Notes under the pieces: model-generated
What the model saw: only the letters and a program-made list of their open reading frames with translations
Told to the model about the DNA's origin: nothing
The model's database searches: none
Program-made: the position numbers and the translations under genes
Shown here: positions 45,478-55,004 of the stretch, one piece after another
Layout of the letters: every line of letters begins with the position of its first letter
Position numbering within the stretch: the first letter of the stretch is position 1
NCBI RefSeq assembly: GCF_036860675.1
Contig: NZ_JAYKGK010000002.1
Span: forward strand, 1-64,000
Direction of reading: 5' to 3'
DNA length: 64,000 bases
Source of the DNA: Rosettibacter primus
GTDB taxonomy: Bacteria > Bacteroidota > Ignavibacteria > Ignavibacteriales > Melioribacteraceae

Positions 45478-46833
45478 TCATCTTATTTTATGAAAAACAG
45501 CAAGTGTTTGCCAAAATAAAATTGAGAATTGAAGCCCTTCAAAATTTGGTTCCATCATTGAATGAATAAAAATACCTGTAAATGAACAAATAAATGACCA
45601 TCTTAATATACTTGTACTTCTATTTTTTTCTCTTATAAATTTTTTTAGATGATAATAGTAATTAGATGCTAAAACATATAAAAATAAAAGTGCTCCCAAA
45701 ATTCCTGTTTCCCCTAATAATCCCAAAATTATATTATGGGCAGAAGCATGTGTAGAAATTTTAAATTTAGCATAGAAGCCAAGATTCCCTAACCCGACAC
45801 CAGTAAATGGATTCTCAAGAAATGTATTCCATACGTCTTTATAAAAATTTATTCTAGTAAAATATGAATAACTTTTATTAACATTACTTATACTATCTAA
45901 TAATAATTGTATAGCAGGATTAAGATATAATATTATACTTATAATAGCTACTAAAGCCAATAACTTGATAAAATTCTTTAATCTCATTGTATATGATAAT
46001 AACATTAATATTGAAAAAACAAATGATAAAATACCCCCTCTTGAAAATGTCATTATTAATGCGGATGACATTAAAAAAATCGATAAAAGTAAAAATAATT
46101 TTACACAAAAAGTTTTTGAATAAATATAATATCCTACTGCTATAGGTATTATAAGAACAAAGAATGTGGCCAAATAATTGGACTTACCCCATGAAGTAGC
46201 AAGCAAGTTTTTTGTAAAAAAAAGTTTTATTACGCTTATTTTTATGTCACCTAAAGAAAATAAAATTACATATATAATTATTGCTAATATAACACCCCAC
46301 AAAATAATCATAATAATAAAATTCTTAACTTCTCTTTCACTATTAAAAGTAATCAATGCATAATTAAACATTAAGAATCCAATAAAATAATTTTTCCACC
46401 ATGATAAAGCTAATGAAGGGTCAAGAGAGATTAAGGATATAATTAATGACCAGATTAAAAATAGAACATACGAAATATTTATATAGCTGAATTCTCTCAA
46501 ATGGGAAATATCAAAAAAAAATATATGTATAAAAAATAAAACTATAATAACAGGTATTAATAAATTTGTTATTCCTATGGGTTCTTTTTGACCTAAAACG
46601 TCAATTGATCCCAGAAGTATTGAAAAAATAAATATATATATAAAAAAAGAGGGTTTATTATACGAGTATAACAACAGAAGTATTAAAATTATAGAAATTA
46701 AAAAAAGAATAGAAATTTTAACTTGGTCAATTGCTAAAAATGCTAATAAAATTACTTCAAGCATAAAAAACAAGTATATAATATTTCTTTTTAGATGAGT
46801 CAGATTAAGTATCTCATTACCACTGTGTGTCAT
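45478..46833 (-). CDS. O-antigen ligase/polymerase-type membrane protein (Wzy_C)
   Basis: 451 aa with about 11-12 membrane helices. The Wzy_C periplasmic loop block NPFTGVGLGNLGFYAKFKIS (about 327-346), followed by THASAHNIILGLLGETGILG (348-367), contains the conserved H-N-x-x-L motif. Members are either WaaL ligases or Wzy polymerases; sequence alone does not separate them. Its ATG overlaps the Wzz stop (ATGA). Very AT-rich. Confidence 0.87.
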   Translation of the reverse strand: MTHSGNEILNLTHLKRNIIYLFFMLEVILLAFLAIDQVKISILFLISIILILLLLYSYNKPSFFIYIFIFSILLGSIDVLGQKEPIGITNLLIPVIIVLFFIHIFFFDISHLREFSYINISYVLFLIWSLIISLISLDPSLALSWWKNYFIGFLMFNYALITFNSEREVKNFIIMIILWGVILAIIIYVILFSLGDIKISVIKLFFTKNLLATSWGKSNYLATFFVLIIPIAVGYYIYSKTFCVKLFLLLSIFLMSSALIMTFSRGGILSFVFSILMLLSYTMRLKNFIKLLALVAIISIILYLNPAIQLLLDSISNVNKSYSYFTRINFYKDVWNTFLENPFTGVGLGNLGFYAKFKISTHASAHNIILGLLGETGILGALLFLYVLASNYYYHLKKFIREKNRSTSILRWSFICSFTGIFIHSMMEPNFEGLQFSILFWQTLAVFHKIR

Positions 46834-48062
46834 TGTCCTCTCTTAAAAAAACTTTTTAATGGAATAAATATCCCTTCTGTTATTTTTTTATATTTTTCTG
46901 TATCATGGGACAAATTAGAAAGTTTCTCTAGAAATAATGCCAATATAATTGAAAGAAACAATGACCCAACAAATGATGCAACTACTATAATCACTCTCTT
47001 AGGATATGATTTTTTCTGAGCAGGAACTGCTTCATCCAAAACAACACACACAGGTATATCCTTTTTCTCTTCAATTTTTGCCTGCTCATAGACTGGTAAA
47101 ATAAATTCTAACAATTTTCCTTGTAATTCATATTCTCTCATAAGCCTTAAATATTCTATTCCTACTTCAGGCAATTGTGAAAAAGGTGTATATAAAGAAA
47201 GACTGGAACTAGTTAAATTACTTTCCCCAAATTTCATAGTCTTTAATCTGTTCTGCAATTCATTAATCATCAACTTTTTTTCCAATACTAAAGGATGGTC
47301 ATTACCATAATTTCTTGATAGTAATTCATATTCAATTTTTTGTAATTCTATTTGTGCTTTTATATCAGCAGCAGCTTTTATAGCAGCTTTAGTTTGGTCC
47401 TCAATTGAGTAAACCGAAAATTTTTCACTAAAATATTTTAATGAATCTTCAACATTTTTAAGATCTTTCAAAACCTGGAGGTATCTTTTCTCAATAAACT
47501 CTCTATTGTTTTTTGCTTCAAGAGTTCCAAGCTCTATACTTATCTCATTTAATATTTGCACAAAATAATTAGCCATTGCTGCAGCTCTCTTAGGATCCTT
47601 ATCTGTAACTTTTATAGTAATATTCCCTTCATCTTCTACATTAAATTTTACATTGCTCTCCAATTCATCAATTATTTCTTCAATCGGATCATCAGGGTCA
47701 AATTTATATACTTCACGCAAGTTAAACTTATTAATTACTTTTTCAAAAGAGGTTCTACTTTGTAAAATTGCTAAATAATTATATGCTTCTTCTGAGGTTG
47801 TTCCTAACCTACCTAATGTTTTAGATAAATCCTTTATTGTACTTGAAAAGCCACTTATGGAGCCAAGTAAACCACCCGTATTTTTAGGTGGCAGTATATT
47901 CGCTGTAGATGTATACCATTTGGGCATTATTAAACTTATTATAACAGCAGACAAAGTAATAATTACTACATTTAGAATTATTAACTTTCGCCACTTTACT
48001 AAAACTATTAAGAAGTCAATAAATGATTTTTGTTCTAATTCTTGGCTATTAAGTTTTTCCAT
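46830..48062 (-). CDS. Wzz-family chain-length regulator
   Basis: About 410 aa. Wzz domain: N-terminal helix about 28-50 (LIILNVVIITLSAVIISLI), PKWYTSTANILPP after it, a periplasmic coiled-coil region (about 165-270) and a second helix about 372-392, preceded by the Pro-rich VPAQKKSYPKR. No cytoplasmic Walker A/B kinase domain, so not a full Wzc. ATG 48062 chosen over a TTG two codons upstream. Sets polymer length with the Wzy protein. Confidence 0.9.
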   Translation of the reverse strand: MEKLNSQELEQKSFIDFLIVLVKWRKLIILNVVIITLSAVIISLIMPKWYTSTANILPPKNTGGLLGSISGFSSTIKDLSKTLGRLGTTSEEAYNYLAILQSRTSFEKVINKFNLREVYKFDPDDPIEEIIDELESNVKFNVEDEGNITIKVTDKDPKRAAAMANYFVQILNEISIELGTLEAKNNREFIEKRYLQVLKDLKNVEDSLKYFSEKFSVYSIEDQTKAAIKAAADIKAQIELQKIEYELLSRNYGNDHPLVLEKKLMINELQNRLKTMKFGESNLTSSSLSLYTPFSQLPEVGIEYLRLMREYELQGKLLEFILPVYEQAKIEEKKDIPVCVVLDEAVPAQKKSYPKRVIIVVASFVGSLFLSIILALFLEKLSNLSHDTEKYKKITEGIFIPLKSFFKRGQ

Positions 48063-48091
48063 ATGCAATTCAACTATTTTTTAATTATTTA

Positions 48092-49555
48092 TTACCTTGA
48101 TACCTGGAATATTAGAATGGTAATTGTAACTAAAGCAGTTACTATACTTGTTATAGCTCCTGCCTGCTGCAAATAATAATCAATTCCCTTCGGCATATCT
48201 TTGGGTACATAAATGAAATCACCGGGTTCTATTTTATCTACATTTGCAGCATTCATCCATGTTCTGTTCGTCCCTTTTATTATCTGAATCTTTTTTTCAT
48301 TTTTTGCATTTTGTGTTAAGCCGCCAGCTTTGTGAATATAATCTTTCCATGTTTTTGTTGAATCATAAATATAAAATCCCGGATTTACTACCTGTCCAAA
48401 TACATAAACCAAATTTTGATATGCTGGCACTATTATTACATCACCATCGGCAACTATGTAACTGCCATCAGCTGTTGTATCAGAAAATATTTTAGTAAAA
48501 TCAACTATACTTTTATTCTCGATAAATCTTAATGAATTGTCATATGCAAATGAATATTGAAATTCTTCTAAAGTTAAGTTTGCGGCTCTCGTCATTTTTA
48601 ATTCTTCGCTAACAAGTTCATCTACTGTTTTAAGAACTAATGGCAAAGTTGTAAATGAACTATCGGCTTCATATTTCTCTCTAATCCATTTTATTTTCAT
48701 AAGCTGTGATTCATCCGTACCTTTTAGAATTTCAGCTCTTCTTAAATCTGCTTTTTGTGTAAAGCCGCCTGCTTTCTGTATTACTTCTTTTATCGTTGTA
48801 TTATTCTTTGTGATATAAACATAACCAGGTCTATTAACTTCACCAAGAACTAAAACTTTATAAGCCATTTTATTATTCTCAGTAAACAAAACAGTTATTC
48901 TATCTCCCCGCTGCAAAGGGAAATCTTCATTTATTCTTACTCTAATTATTTCTTCTGAGTTACCATCATTTGTTATTCTTGATATTTCCGCTTCCGTAAC
49001 ATTATCATAAGATTTATTGATTCCACCTGCAAATAAAATTGCATCTGATAATTTATCACCTTCTACATATTGAAATTGAGTTGGATTATTAACTGCACCA
49101 GAAATATCCACTATACCTTTTTCATCATCATATGATGGGAATATGATTACATCATCATTCATTAAATATGGATTATATTTGAAGTCACCTGTAAGTCTGA
49201 ATTTTAGTAAATCAATTTTTAATTCGGTTCCATCAGCTCTTTTTAATAAAATATCTCTCAATGGGTATTTTTTTAGTTCTTTGTTTATTTGTCTTATAAG
49301 TTCAGGTTTGTTAATTGCACCAACTGCTCTTTCTTGTGCTTGATTATATAGATTTGTAATAAAATGGTCTAATCTCTGAGTTCTAAATGCGGTAAATGAA
49401 CCTGTAACTACAAAATTTCCTCCAACAGTTACAGTAATTGGTTGAAGCAATGATGTTTGTAAATTTTTTGTCGTAGTTTGCTCGTTCTCTTGAGCATAAA
49501 TAAAATTAACACTAATTATTAAGCACACATAAAAAAATTTTTTTATCCATTTCAT
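48092..49555 (-). CDS. SLBB-domain polysaccharide export protein
   Basis: 487 aa, signal peptide about 1-21 (ends YAQ). Repeated SLBB/soluble-ligand-binding blocks follow, e.g. VDISGAVNNPTQFQYVEGDK (about 148-167), VLVLGEVNRPGYVYITKNNT (about 232-251) and VYVFGQVVNPGFYIYDSTKT (about 382-401). A hydrophobic C-terminal helix lies near 463-482. The typical N-terminal Poly_export motif of Wza is not visible, so the outer-membrane part may be replaced by the C-terminal helix. It would form the periplasm-to-surface conduit. First gene of the long polysaccharide operon. Confidence 0.87.
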   Translation of the reverse strand: MKWIKKFFYVCLIISVNFIYAQENEQTTTKNLQTSLLQPITVTVGGNFVVTGSFTAFRTQRLDHFITNLYNQAQERAVGAINKPELIRQINKELKKYPLRDILLKRADGTELKIDLLKFRLTGDFKYNPYLMNDDVIIFPSYDDEKGIVDISGAVNNPTQFQYVEGDKLSDAILFAGGINKSYDNVTEAEISRITNDGNSEEIIRVRINEDFPLQRGDRITVLFTENNKMAYKVLVLGEVNRPGYVYITKNNTTIKEVIQKAGGFTQKADLRRAEILKGTDESQLMKIKWIREKYEADSSFTTLPLVLKTVDELVSEELKMTRAANLTLEEFQYSFAYDNSLRFIENKSIVDFTKIFSDTTADGSYIVADGDVIIVPAYQNLVYVFGQVVNPGFYIYDSTKTWKDYIHKAGGLTQNAKNEKKIQIIKGTNRTWMNAANVDKIEPGDFIYVPKDMPKGIDYYLQQAGAITSIVTALVTITILIFQVSR

Positions 49556-49740
49556 AGATTTAGCCAGTTATTTTTTGCAATTATAAAAATCTTTCTGAAA
49601 TTGGTTCAAAAGATATTACTTTTTATATAAGCAATACAAATATAATTTGTTATTTGCCTGTGTTTTTCCAACCAGATTAAAATTTCATTTTATATGAAAG
49701 AGAAGATAATTACAACTCAATGAAAAGAATCTTACTATCA

Positions 49741-50760
49741 TTATAAATTTCCATATTGAGTTTGATAATACTTCAAATACTCACCAGAGATTATTCTTTC
49801 CCACCAATTTCTATTTTTCAAATACCATTCAATTGTATAATCTAATGCTGTTTCAAATTCATATTCTGGTTTCCATCCAAGTTCATTTTGTATTTTAGAA
49901 GAATCAATTGCATAACGACGGTCGTGACCTGGACGGTCTTTGACAAATTCAATTAAGTCTTCTGTCTTATTAAGTTTTTTCAAAATCAATTTTACTATTT
50001 CAATATTTTTCATTTCGCGGCTTGCACCAATGTTATAAACTTCTCCAGTTTTTCCTTTTTCAAATACTAATTCAACGGCTCGATTATGGTCAATTACATA
50101 AATCCAATCACGAACACTAAGTCCATCTCCATAAACGGGAAGTTTTTTATTATTCAAACAATTAATTATCATCAATGGGATTAATTTTTCTGGGAATTGA
50201 TATGGACCGTAATTATTAGAACATCTAGTTATTACAACAGGCAAGCCATAAGTATGATGAAAAGCAAGTGCCATTAAATCTGCTGCTGCTTTGCTTGATG
50301 AATATGGGCTGTTTGGCGAGAGTGGCGTTTGTTCTGTAAATTTTCCTTCAGGTCCTAAGCTACCATAGACTTCATCAGTAGAAATTTGGATAAACTTTTC
50401 AACTTCATATCTTCTGGAGGCTTCTAATAAAACATTAGTTCCAATTACATTAGTTCTATAAAAAACTTCTGAGCCAAGTATACTTCTATCTACATGTGAT
50501 TCAGCAGCAAAATTAATTACATATTTAATTGAAAATTTTTTGAAGATATAATCAACAAGTTCACGATTGGCAATGTCCCCTTTAACGAAATGATAATTCT
50601 TCTTTCCCTCTACTTGTTTTAGATTTTCAAGATTACCTGCGTAAGTCAATTTATCAAGGTTAATAATATTCCAATCATCTCGAGTTGATAAAATGTAATT
50701 TATAAAATTGCTACCGATAAATCCTGCCCCGCCTGTAATCAATATATTTTTTGTTTTCAT
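49741..50760 (-). CDS. rfbB: dTDP-glucose 4,6-dehydratase
   Basis: 339 aa NAD-dependent SDR. Rossmann motif LITGGAGFIGSNFINYI (6-22), INFAAESHVDRS (about 81-92), the active-site ISTDEVYGSLG and YSSSKAAADLM (YxxxK), and GPYQFPEKLIPLMI. Converts dTDP-glucose to dTDP-4-keto-6-deoxyglucose for 6-deoxy sugars such as rhamnose. The rfbA/C/D partners are not here. It is 4 bp downstream of the outer-membrane protein gene and separated by 185 bp from the SLBB operon. Confidence 0.96.
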   Translation of the reverse strand: MKTKNILITGGAGFIGSNFINYILSTRDDWNIINLDKLTYAGNLENLKQVEGKKNYHFVKGDIANRELVDYIFKKFSIKYVINFAAESHVDRSILGSEVFYRTNVIGTNVLLEASRRYEVEKFIQISTDEVYGSLGPEGKFTEQTPLSPNSPYSSSKAAADLMALAFHHTYGLPVVITRCSNNYGPYQFPEKLIPLMIINCLNNKKLPVYGDGLSVRDWIYVIDHNRAVELVFEKGKTGEVYNIGASREMKNIEIVKLILKKLNKTEDLIEFVKDRPGHDRRYAIDSSKIQNELGWKPEYEFETALDYTIEWYLKNRNWWERIISGEYLKYYQTQYGNL

Positions 50761-50763
50761 AAT

Positions 50764-51495
50764 TCAATAAGCAAAAAATCCAAAATAAATACCTGTTTGA
50801 ATAAAGAAAGCATTAGAATTAATATCAGAAGGAACTCCTGAAATATCCCGTTCATTATTTACTTTCCAATTTTTGCCAAATGTTAAATTATATCCTGCCC
50901 CAATTCTAAATGAGATAAATCTTGTAATTGGGATATCACAATTAATTGTTGGAGAAAAAAGAAAATATGATTGAGTAAGTTTATCACTTACATCACTTGT
51001 TGTTATGCCGTCATTTACTTTGTTCCAGATATAATCCCATGTAAAGTTTGAACTTGATTGATATATTTCAATTGTTGAGGAACCATAACCAGCAATTGCA
51101 CCAATTGATACTGCAACTTTTTGAATGAACGGAAGTGTGTATTCAAATGTTATTCCACCAAGACCGAAATCGTAAACTACTTCTTTTTCAAAATTATTAA
51201 CTTTTCCACTTGATGAAGTTGAACCGCTCAAACCAATTGCTCCAATTCTAAAATTTTCAATCATCATGATGTAAGCATAGCCACCTCCACCCCACACAAC
51301 AAATCCTGAATTACTTAATTCACTAATCCCCATCTTTTTAACCTGAGAATTTACTTTATCGAGATTCGGGAAAACATATGCTGGACTAAATCCTGCAGCA
51401 ATACCAAATCTGGAAGTCCATCCTACTTCTTCATCCTGAGCTTTAATATTGTTTATTATAAAAAGAAACATCAGAATTAAAATATATTTTTTCAT
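50764..51495 (-). CDS. Outer-membrane beta-barrel protein, unknown function
   Basis: 243 aa, signal peptide about 1-19 (ends IKAQ). The remainder alternates hydrophobic and polar residues with Gly-rich turns and ends IQTGIYFGFFAY, a terminal aromatic, so a barrel of perhaps eight strands. I do not recognise a family. It lies between ftsZ and rfbB; with rfbB it could form a small operon. No function assigned. Confidence 0.7.
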   Translation of the reverse strand: MKKYILILMFLFIINNIKAQDEEVGWTSRFGIAAGFSPAYVFPNLDKVNSQVKKMGISELSNSGFVVWGGGGYAYIMMIENFRIGAIGLSGSTSSSGKVNNFEKEVVYDFGLGGITFEYTLPFIQKVAVSIGAIAGYGSSTIEIYQSSSNFTWDYIWNKVNDGITTSDVSDKLTQSYFLFSPTINCDIPITRFISFRIGAGYNLTFGKNWKVNNERDISGVPSDINSNAFFIQTGIYFGFFAY

Positions 51496-51597
51496 ATTTC
51501 ATCACATTTTATTTTTTGAGTCACAAATTAGCAATTCCGAAGCTAAAACAAAAATAAGAAGAATTGAATATGAGGTTTGCAGCAATATAAAATAAAA

Positions 51598-51660
51598 GGC
51601 TGAGTTGATTTTCAAGATATGTCACTCGTTTACCACAACAAGGGAAAATCAACATCAGCC
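51598..51660 (-). terminator. Structured hairpin, probable ftsZ terminator
   Basis: Long imperfect stem: 51598-51613 pairs with 51644-51660 (16 bp with one bulge), and the transcript then continues TTTTATTTT. The 30-nt loop can form a second, 6-bp hairpin (CTTGTT with AACGAG) and leaves a bulged side of about 11 nt. The stop of ftsZ is 7 bp before it. It fits a terminator, but the nested stem is larger than usual. Confidence 0.65.
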
Positions 51661-51667
51661 GTAAAAA

Positions 51668-52975
51668 TTAATCCATAATTTTTCTTAAGAAAGAAGAGCT
51701 GTCTTCTTCGTCGTTATCATCTTTTTTCTTTTTATTATTAAAATCATCATTAGAATCAAAAGCATCAGGTTCTGCTTTAAAACCAGTTTTCAAATCATCA
51801 TCCGGGAATAAATCAGGATCTTTTCTTCTCATTCTGAGTATTGTTGGAATATTTAAATCGTCATTATTGTCCAGATCAATTTTATCTTTCGAAAAACCTC
51901 CCAGACCAGAAGAAGGTTTTCTTTGTGTTGATTTATCATCTTTATCCTGTTTAAGGTTATTTAAGTTACCTGCTTGACCATTGCTTCCAAATCCAGTTGC
52001 AATAACTGTATAAGAGATATAATCATTAAGTTCTTCTTTTACAACAGCACCAAATATAACATTAGCTTCTTCACCTGCAGCCTGGAAAATAATATTATTA
52101 CCAGCTTCAATTTCCTGCATTGTCATATTTGAAGAACCCGAAACATTAAGAAGAATATTTTTTGCACCTTTTATAGAAATACCTTCAAGTAAAGGAGACG
52201 AAATTGCTTTTTGAGCTGCTTCGACCGCACGATTTTCACCGCTTGCAATTCCACATCCCATTAATGCCTGACCACTGTCTTTCATTACTGTTCTAACATC
52301 TGCAAAATCTACATTTATAATTCCTGTCATCGTAATTATATCTGCAATACCTCTTGTTGCTTCATAAAGAATTTCATTTGGTTTGTCAAATGCAGCTATG
52401 GCTGCAGTTGCATTATCTATAATACTCAGGATTCTGCTATTTGGTATAACAATCAAGCTATCTACATATTGTCTTAATTCTTTAATACCTTCTTCTGCAT
52501 TTTTCATTCTTTGTTTTCCTTCCCATGTAAATGGTTTGGTTACGATGCCAACAACTAAAGCACCTAAACTTTTTGCAATTGATGCCACAATTGGTGCAGC
52601 ACCCGTTCCTGTGCCACCTCCCATTCCGCATGTTACAAAAACCATATCACTTCCATCAAGAATTCGAGTTAATTTATCGCGGTCCTCTTCAGCAGCTTTT
52701 TTACCAATATTTGGAATAGCACCTGTCCCCAATCCCCTTGTAATATTTGAACCAATTTGAACTTTTAGTGGAGCCAAGCTTTTTGCAAGTGCTTGTGCAT
52801 CCGTATTAATTGCTATAAATTCTACACCACTTAAACCACGATGTATCATACTATCTATAGCATTGCAGCCACCACCGCCTACTCCAACAACTTTTAATAC
52901 AGCCGAAAGTTTTTGAGTTTCTTCCCTATCGAGAGTGACAAATCTCAGTTTTTTGTTATTGTTATTTTGTTCCAT
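51668..52975 (-). CDS. ftsZ: Cell division protein FtsZ
   Basis: 435 aa tubulin-like GTPase, forms the Z ring. Signature GGGTGTGAAP (119-128) and the T7 loop NVDFADVRTVM (about 221-231) intact. The C-terminal peptide that binds FtsA is DLNIPTILRMRRK (373-385); an acidic tail of about 50 residues follows, ending DSSSFLRKIMD, like the end of Bacteroidota FtsZ. Longer than E. coli FtsZ (383 aa). GGAGGA before ATG 52975; the last gene of the dcw cluster. Confidence 0.98.
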   Translation of the reverse strand: MEQNNNNKKLRFVTLDREETQKLSAVLKVVGVGGGGCNAIDSMIHRGLSGVEFIAINTDAQALAKSLAPLKVQIGSNITRGLGTGAIPNIGKKAAEEDRDKLTRILDGSDMVFVTCGMGGGTGTGAAPIVASIAKSLGALVVGIVTKPFTWEGKQRMKNAEEGIKELRQYVDSLIVIPNSRILSIIDNATAAIAAFDKPNEILYEATRGIADIITMTGIINVDFADVRTVMKDSGQALMGCGIASGENRAVEAAQKAISSPLLEGISIKGAKNILLNVSGSSNMTMQEIEAGNNIIFQAAGEEANVIFGAVVKEELNDYISYTVIATGFGSNGQAGNLNNLKQDKDDKSTQRKPSSGLGGFSKDKIDLDNNDDLNIPTILRMRRKDPDLFPDDDLKTGFKAEPDAFDSNDDFNNKKKKDDNDEEDSSSFLRKIMD

Positions 52976-52998
52976 GCTTCCTCCTTGTTGTGGTCTAT

Positions 52999-54243
52999 TT
53001 ATAAATTTTCAAAGAATTCTTGAATTTTCTTGAAATACTTTCCTGGTTTAAACTTCTTTTCCTTTTTTGATTTTTTAACATCTACAACAATTTCTTCCTG
53101 TTTCATTCCTGGTAATCCTTTTATCAATCCTGCTACAGTTGCAAATTCTGGACTTTCAATTTCATGGGACAATCCTCCACCTAAATCTAGCGGCACTCCG
53201 ATTCTTGCAGGTAATCCAAAAACATCTTCTGCTAATTCAACACAACCTTTCAATAAAGAACCTCCTCCTGTTAAAACAACGCCAGCTTTAATTTTATTTT
53301 TAAATCCGGAAACTCTTAGTTCATTATCTATTAAAGTGAAGAGTTCTCTCATTCTGACACTTATTATTTGTGTTAATAAAGAAATTGGAATTTTTATATT
53401 ACCTCTTGCACCAACACCTTTGATGTAAATATCTTCATCTTTTATAATTGCACTTTCAATTGCATATCCATACTCTTTCTTAATTTTCTCTGCATCAGCT
53501 GTTACAATACCCAGAGTTTCACGAATATCATTTGTAACCTGATTACCTGCTACGCCAATTACTTTTGTATGTTTAATAGCTTTACGATGAAATATTGCAA
53601 GGTCAGTTGTTCCACCACCTATATCAATTAGAAGAACTCCAAGGTCTTTTTCATTTTCTTCAAGAACTGAAATTGATGATGCAATGGGTTGAAGAATATA
53701 ATTTCTAACTGAATATCCAGCTCGTTCAACAGATTTTTTAATATTTTCCATTGCAGGTACTGAAGCAAGTACAACATGATTTACTGCTTCAAGACGAGAG
53801 CCGCACAAACCAATCGGGTCATCGATACCCCCCTGATAGTCAACAAAATATTCTTCCGGAATTATATGAAGAATCTGTCTATCGGCAGGAATTCTAATAG
53901 TTTGAACATCTGATTCAAGCCGATTTAAATCCTCTCTTGTAATTTCATGGTCTGGATTATTAATTGTTACATAATTTCTATGACGCAAACTTGTAATATG
54001 TTCGCCTGCAACACCAACATTAAGTTCTTTTACATTAAGACCCGCTCTGTTTGATGCAATATTCATTGCCTGTGTAATTGCTTCAGCGGTTTTTGAAATA
54101 TTTGCAACTAAACCGCGATTTAATCCTTCTGACGGTGACACTCCAAATCCAAGTATGTTAATATTATTTTCAGTCTGCTCTGCTATTACAGCACAAACTT
54201 TTGTGGTACCTAAATCTAAACCTGCAATTACATTTTTTTTCAT
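52999..54243 (-). CDS. ftsA: Cell division protein FtsA
   Basis: 414 aa actin-like ATPase that tethers FtsZ to the membrane. GLDLGTTKVCAVIAE (phosphate 1, residues 8-22), LLIDIGGGTTDLAIFH (about 204-219) and VVLTGGGSLLKGCVELA (about 323-339). A C-terminal amphipathic end (FKPGKYFKKIQEFFENL) is the usual membrane anchor. Its ATG overlaps the ftsQ stop (ATGA). Confidence 0.98.
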   Translation of the reverse strand: MKKNVIAGLDLGTTKVCAVIAEQTENNINILGFGVSPSEGLNRGLVANISKTAEAITQAMNIASNRAGLNVKELNVGVAGEHITSLRHRNYVTINNPDHEITREDLNRLESDVQTIRIPADRQILHIIPEEYFVDYQGGIDDPIGLCGSRLEAVNHVVLASVPAMENIKKSVERAGYSVRNYILQPIASSISVLEENEKDLGVLLIDIGGGTTDLAIFHRKAIKHTKVIGVAGNQVTNDIRETLGIVTADAEKIKKEYGYAIESAIIKDEDIYIKGVGARGNIKIPISLLTQIISVRMRELFTLIDNELRVSGFKNKIKAGVVLTGGGSLLKGCVELAEDVFGLPARIGVPLDLGGGLSHEIESPEFATVAGLIKGLPGMKQEEIVVDVKKSKKEKKFKPGKYFKKIQEFFENL

Positions 54244-55004
54244 AATTTCTTTTCTCCTGCTTGTAAACTATCTTGAATACCAAAATAGATGTGTTCGTTA
54301 TATCTTAAATCTATATAGTTCATATAATTATTTATTTCTTTTCCCTTCAGATAATTCCATAAATTATTGAAGTAAACAATTTTTTTAATTTCACTCCCTC
54401 TGCCAATCAACACTGGATAATCTAATGAAGAAAAATAAAGCATAATATCAGCACCTTTATTCATATCAATTAGAGAGAGTTCATTATATAATTCTTCATT
54501 CAGATATTTTATTCCGCTCAAAATTTTTGATGCGGTCAATACATCATAATTTTTCCTGAGAGATTTAAGTACTCTTAAAGAATCTTTTTTAAATATGTTT
54601 GATATTATTGGATAATCGACATTCTTAGTATCTGGCAGAAATGGCAGCAATTCCATCTCCTCTGTCAATATGAATTGATTTTGGTTATCTATTAATATTG
54701 AACTAAAATTTTTCTCATAGATTTTGATTATAACTTTACCGCTTCCTTCATATTTAACATCTGCATAATCTACATAAGGATGCTTTTCAATTCTGTCTTT
54801 AATTATTCTAAGTGATAAATTTCTATAGCTATTTTTATCAATTAAATTTGCAAATCTCATGTAATCTTCTTTTGACAAATGGTTATTCCCATAAATTGTA
54901 ATTGCATCAATCAGTATTTTAGTTTTTTCATTCTGCATCAATCCAATGTAAAAAATTATACCTATCAATAGGACAAATAAAATTACACTTAGTAAATTTT
55001 TCAT
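54240..55004 (-). CDS. ftsQ: Cell division protein FtsQ/DivIB
   Basis: 254 aa bitopic membrane protein. One helix (about 4-22), then a POTRA domain (about 30-98: DAITIYGNNHLSKEDYMRFA and IKDRIEKHPYVDYADVKYEG) and an FtsQ domain. Low sequence conservation is normal; position between murC and ftsA is decisive. Start overlaps the murC stop (ATGA). Confidence 0.95.
   Translation of the reverse strand: MKNLLSVILFVLLIGIIFYIGLMQNEKTKILIDAITIYGNNHLSKEDYMRFANLIDKNSYRNLSLRIIKDRIEKHPYVDYADVKYEGSGKVIIKIYEKNFSSILIDNQNQFILTEEMELLPFLPDTKNVDYPIISNIFKKDSLRVLKSLRKNYDVLTASKILSGIKYLNEELYNELSLIDMNKGADIMLYFSSLDYPVLIGRGSEIKKIVYFNNLWNYLKGKEINNYMNYIDLRYNEHIYFGIQDSLQAGEKKL

Noticed and set aside
49637..49671. TATATTTG box with an upstream TTGG as promoter of the polysaccharide operon
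   Set aside because: The spacing (24 nt between TTG and the -7 box) is too long for the Bacteroidota pattern; the box alone is common in AT-rich DNA.
52383..53428. Antisense ORFs of 125-132 codons in ftsZ and ftsA
   Set aside because: Pro/Ser/Ala-rich mirror translations of conserved genes.
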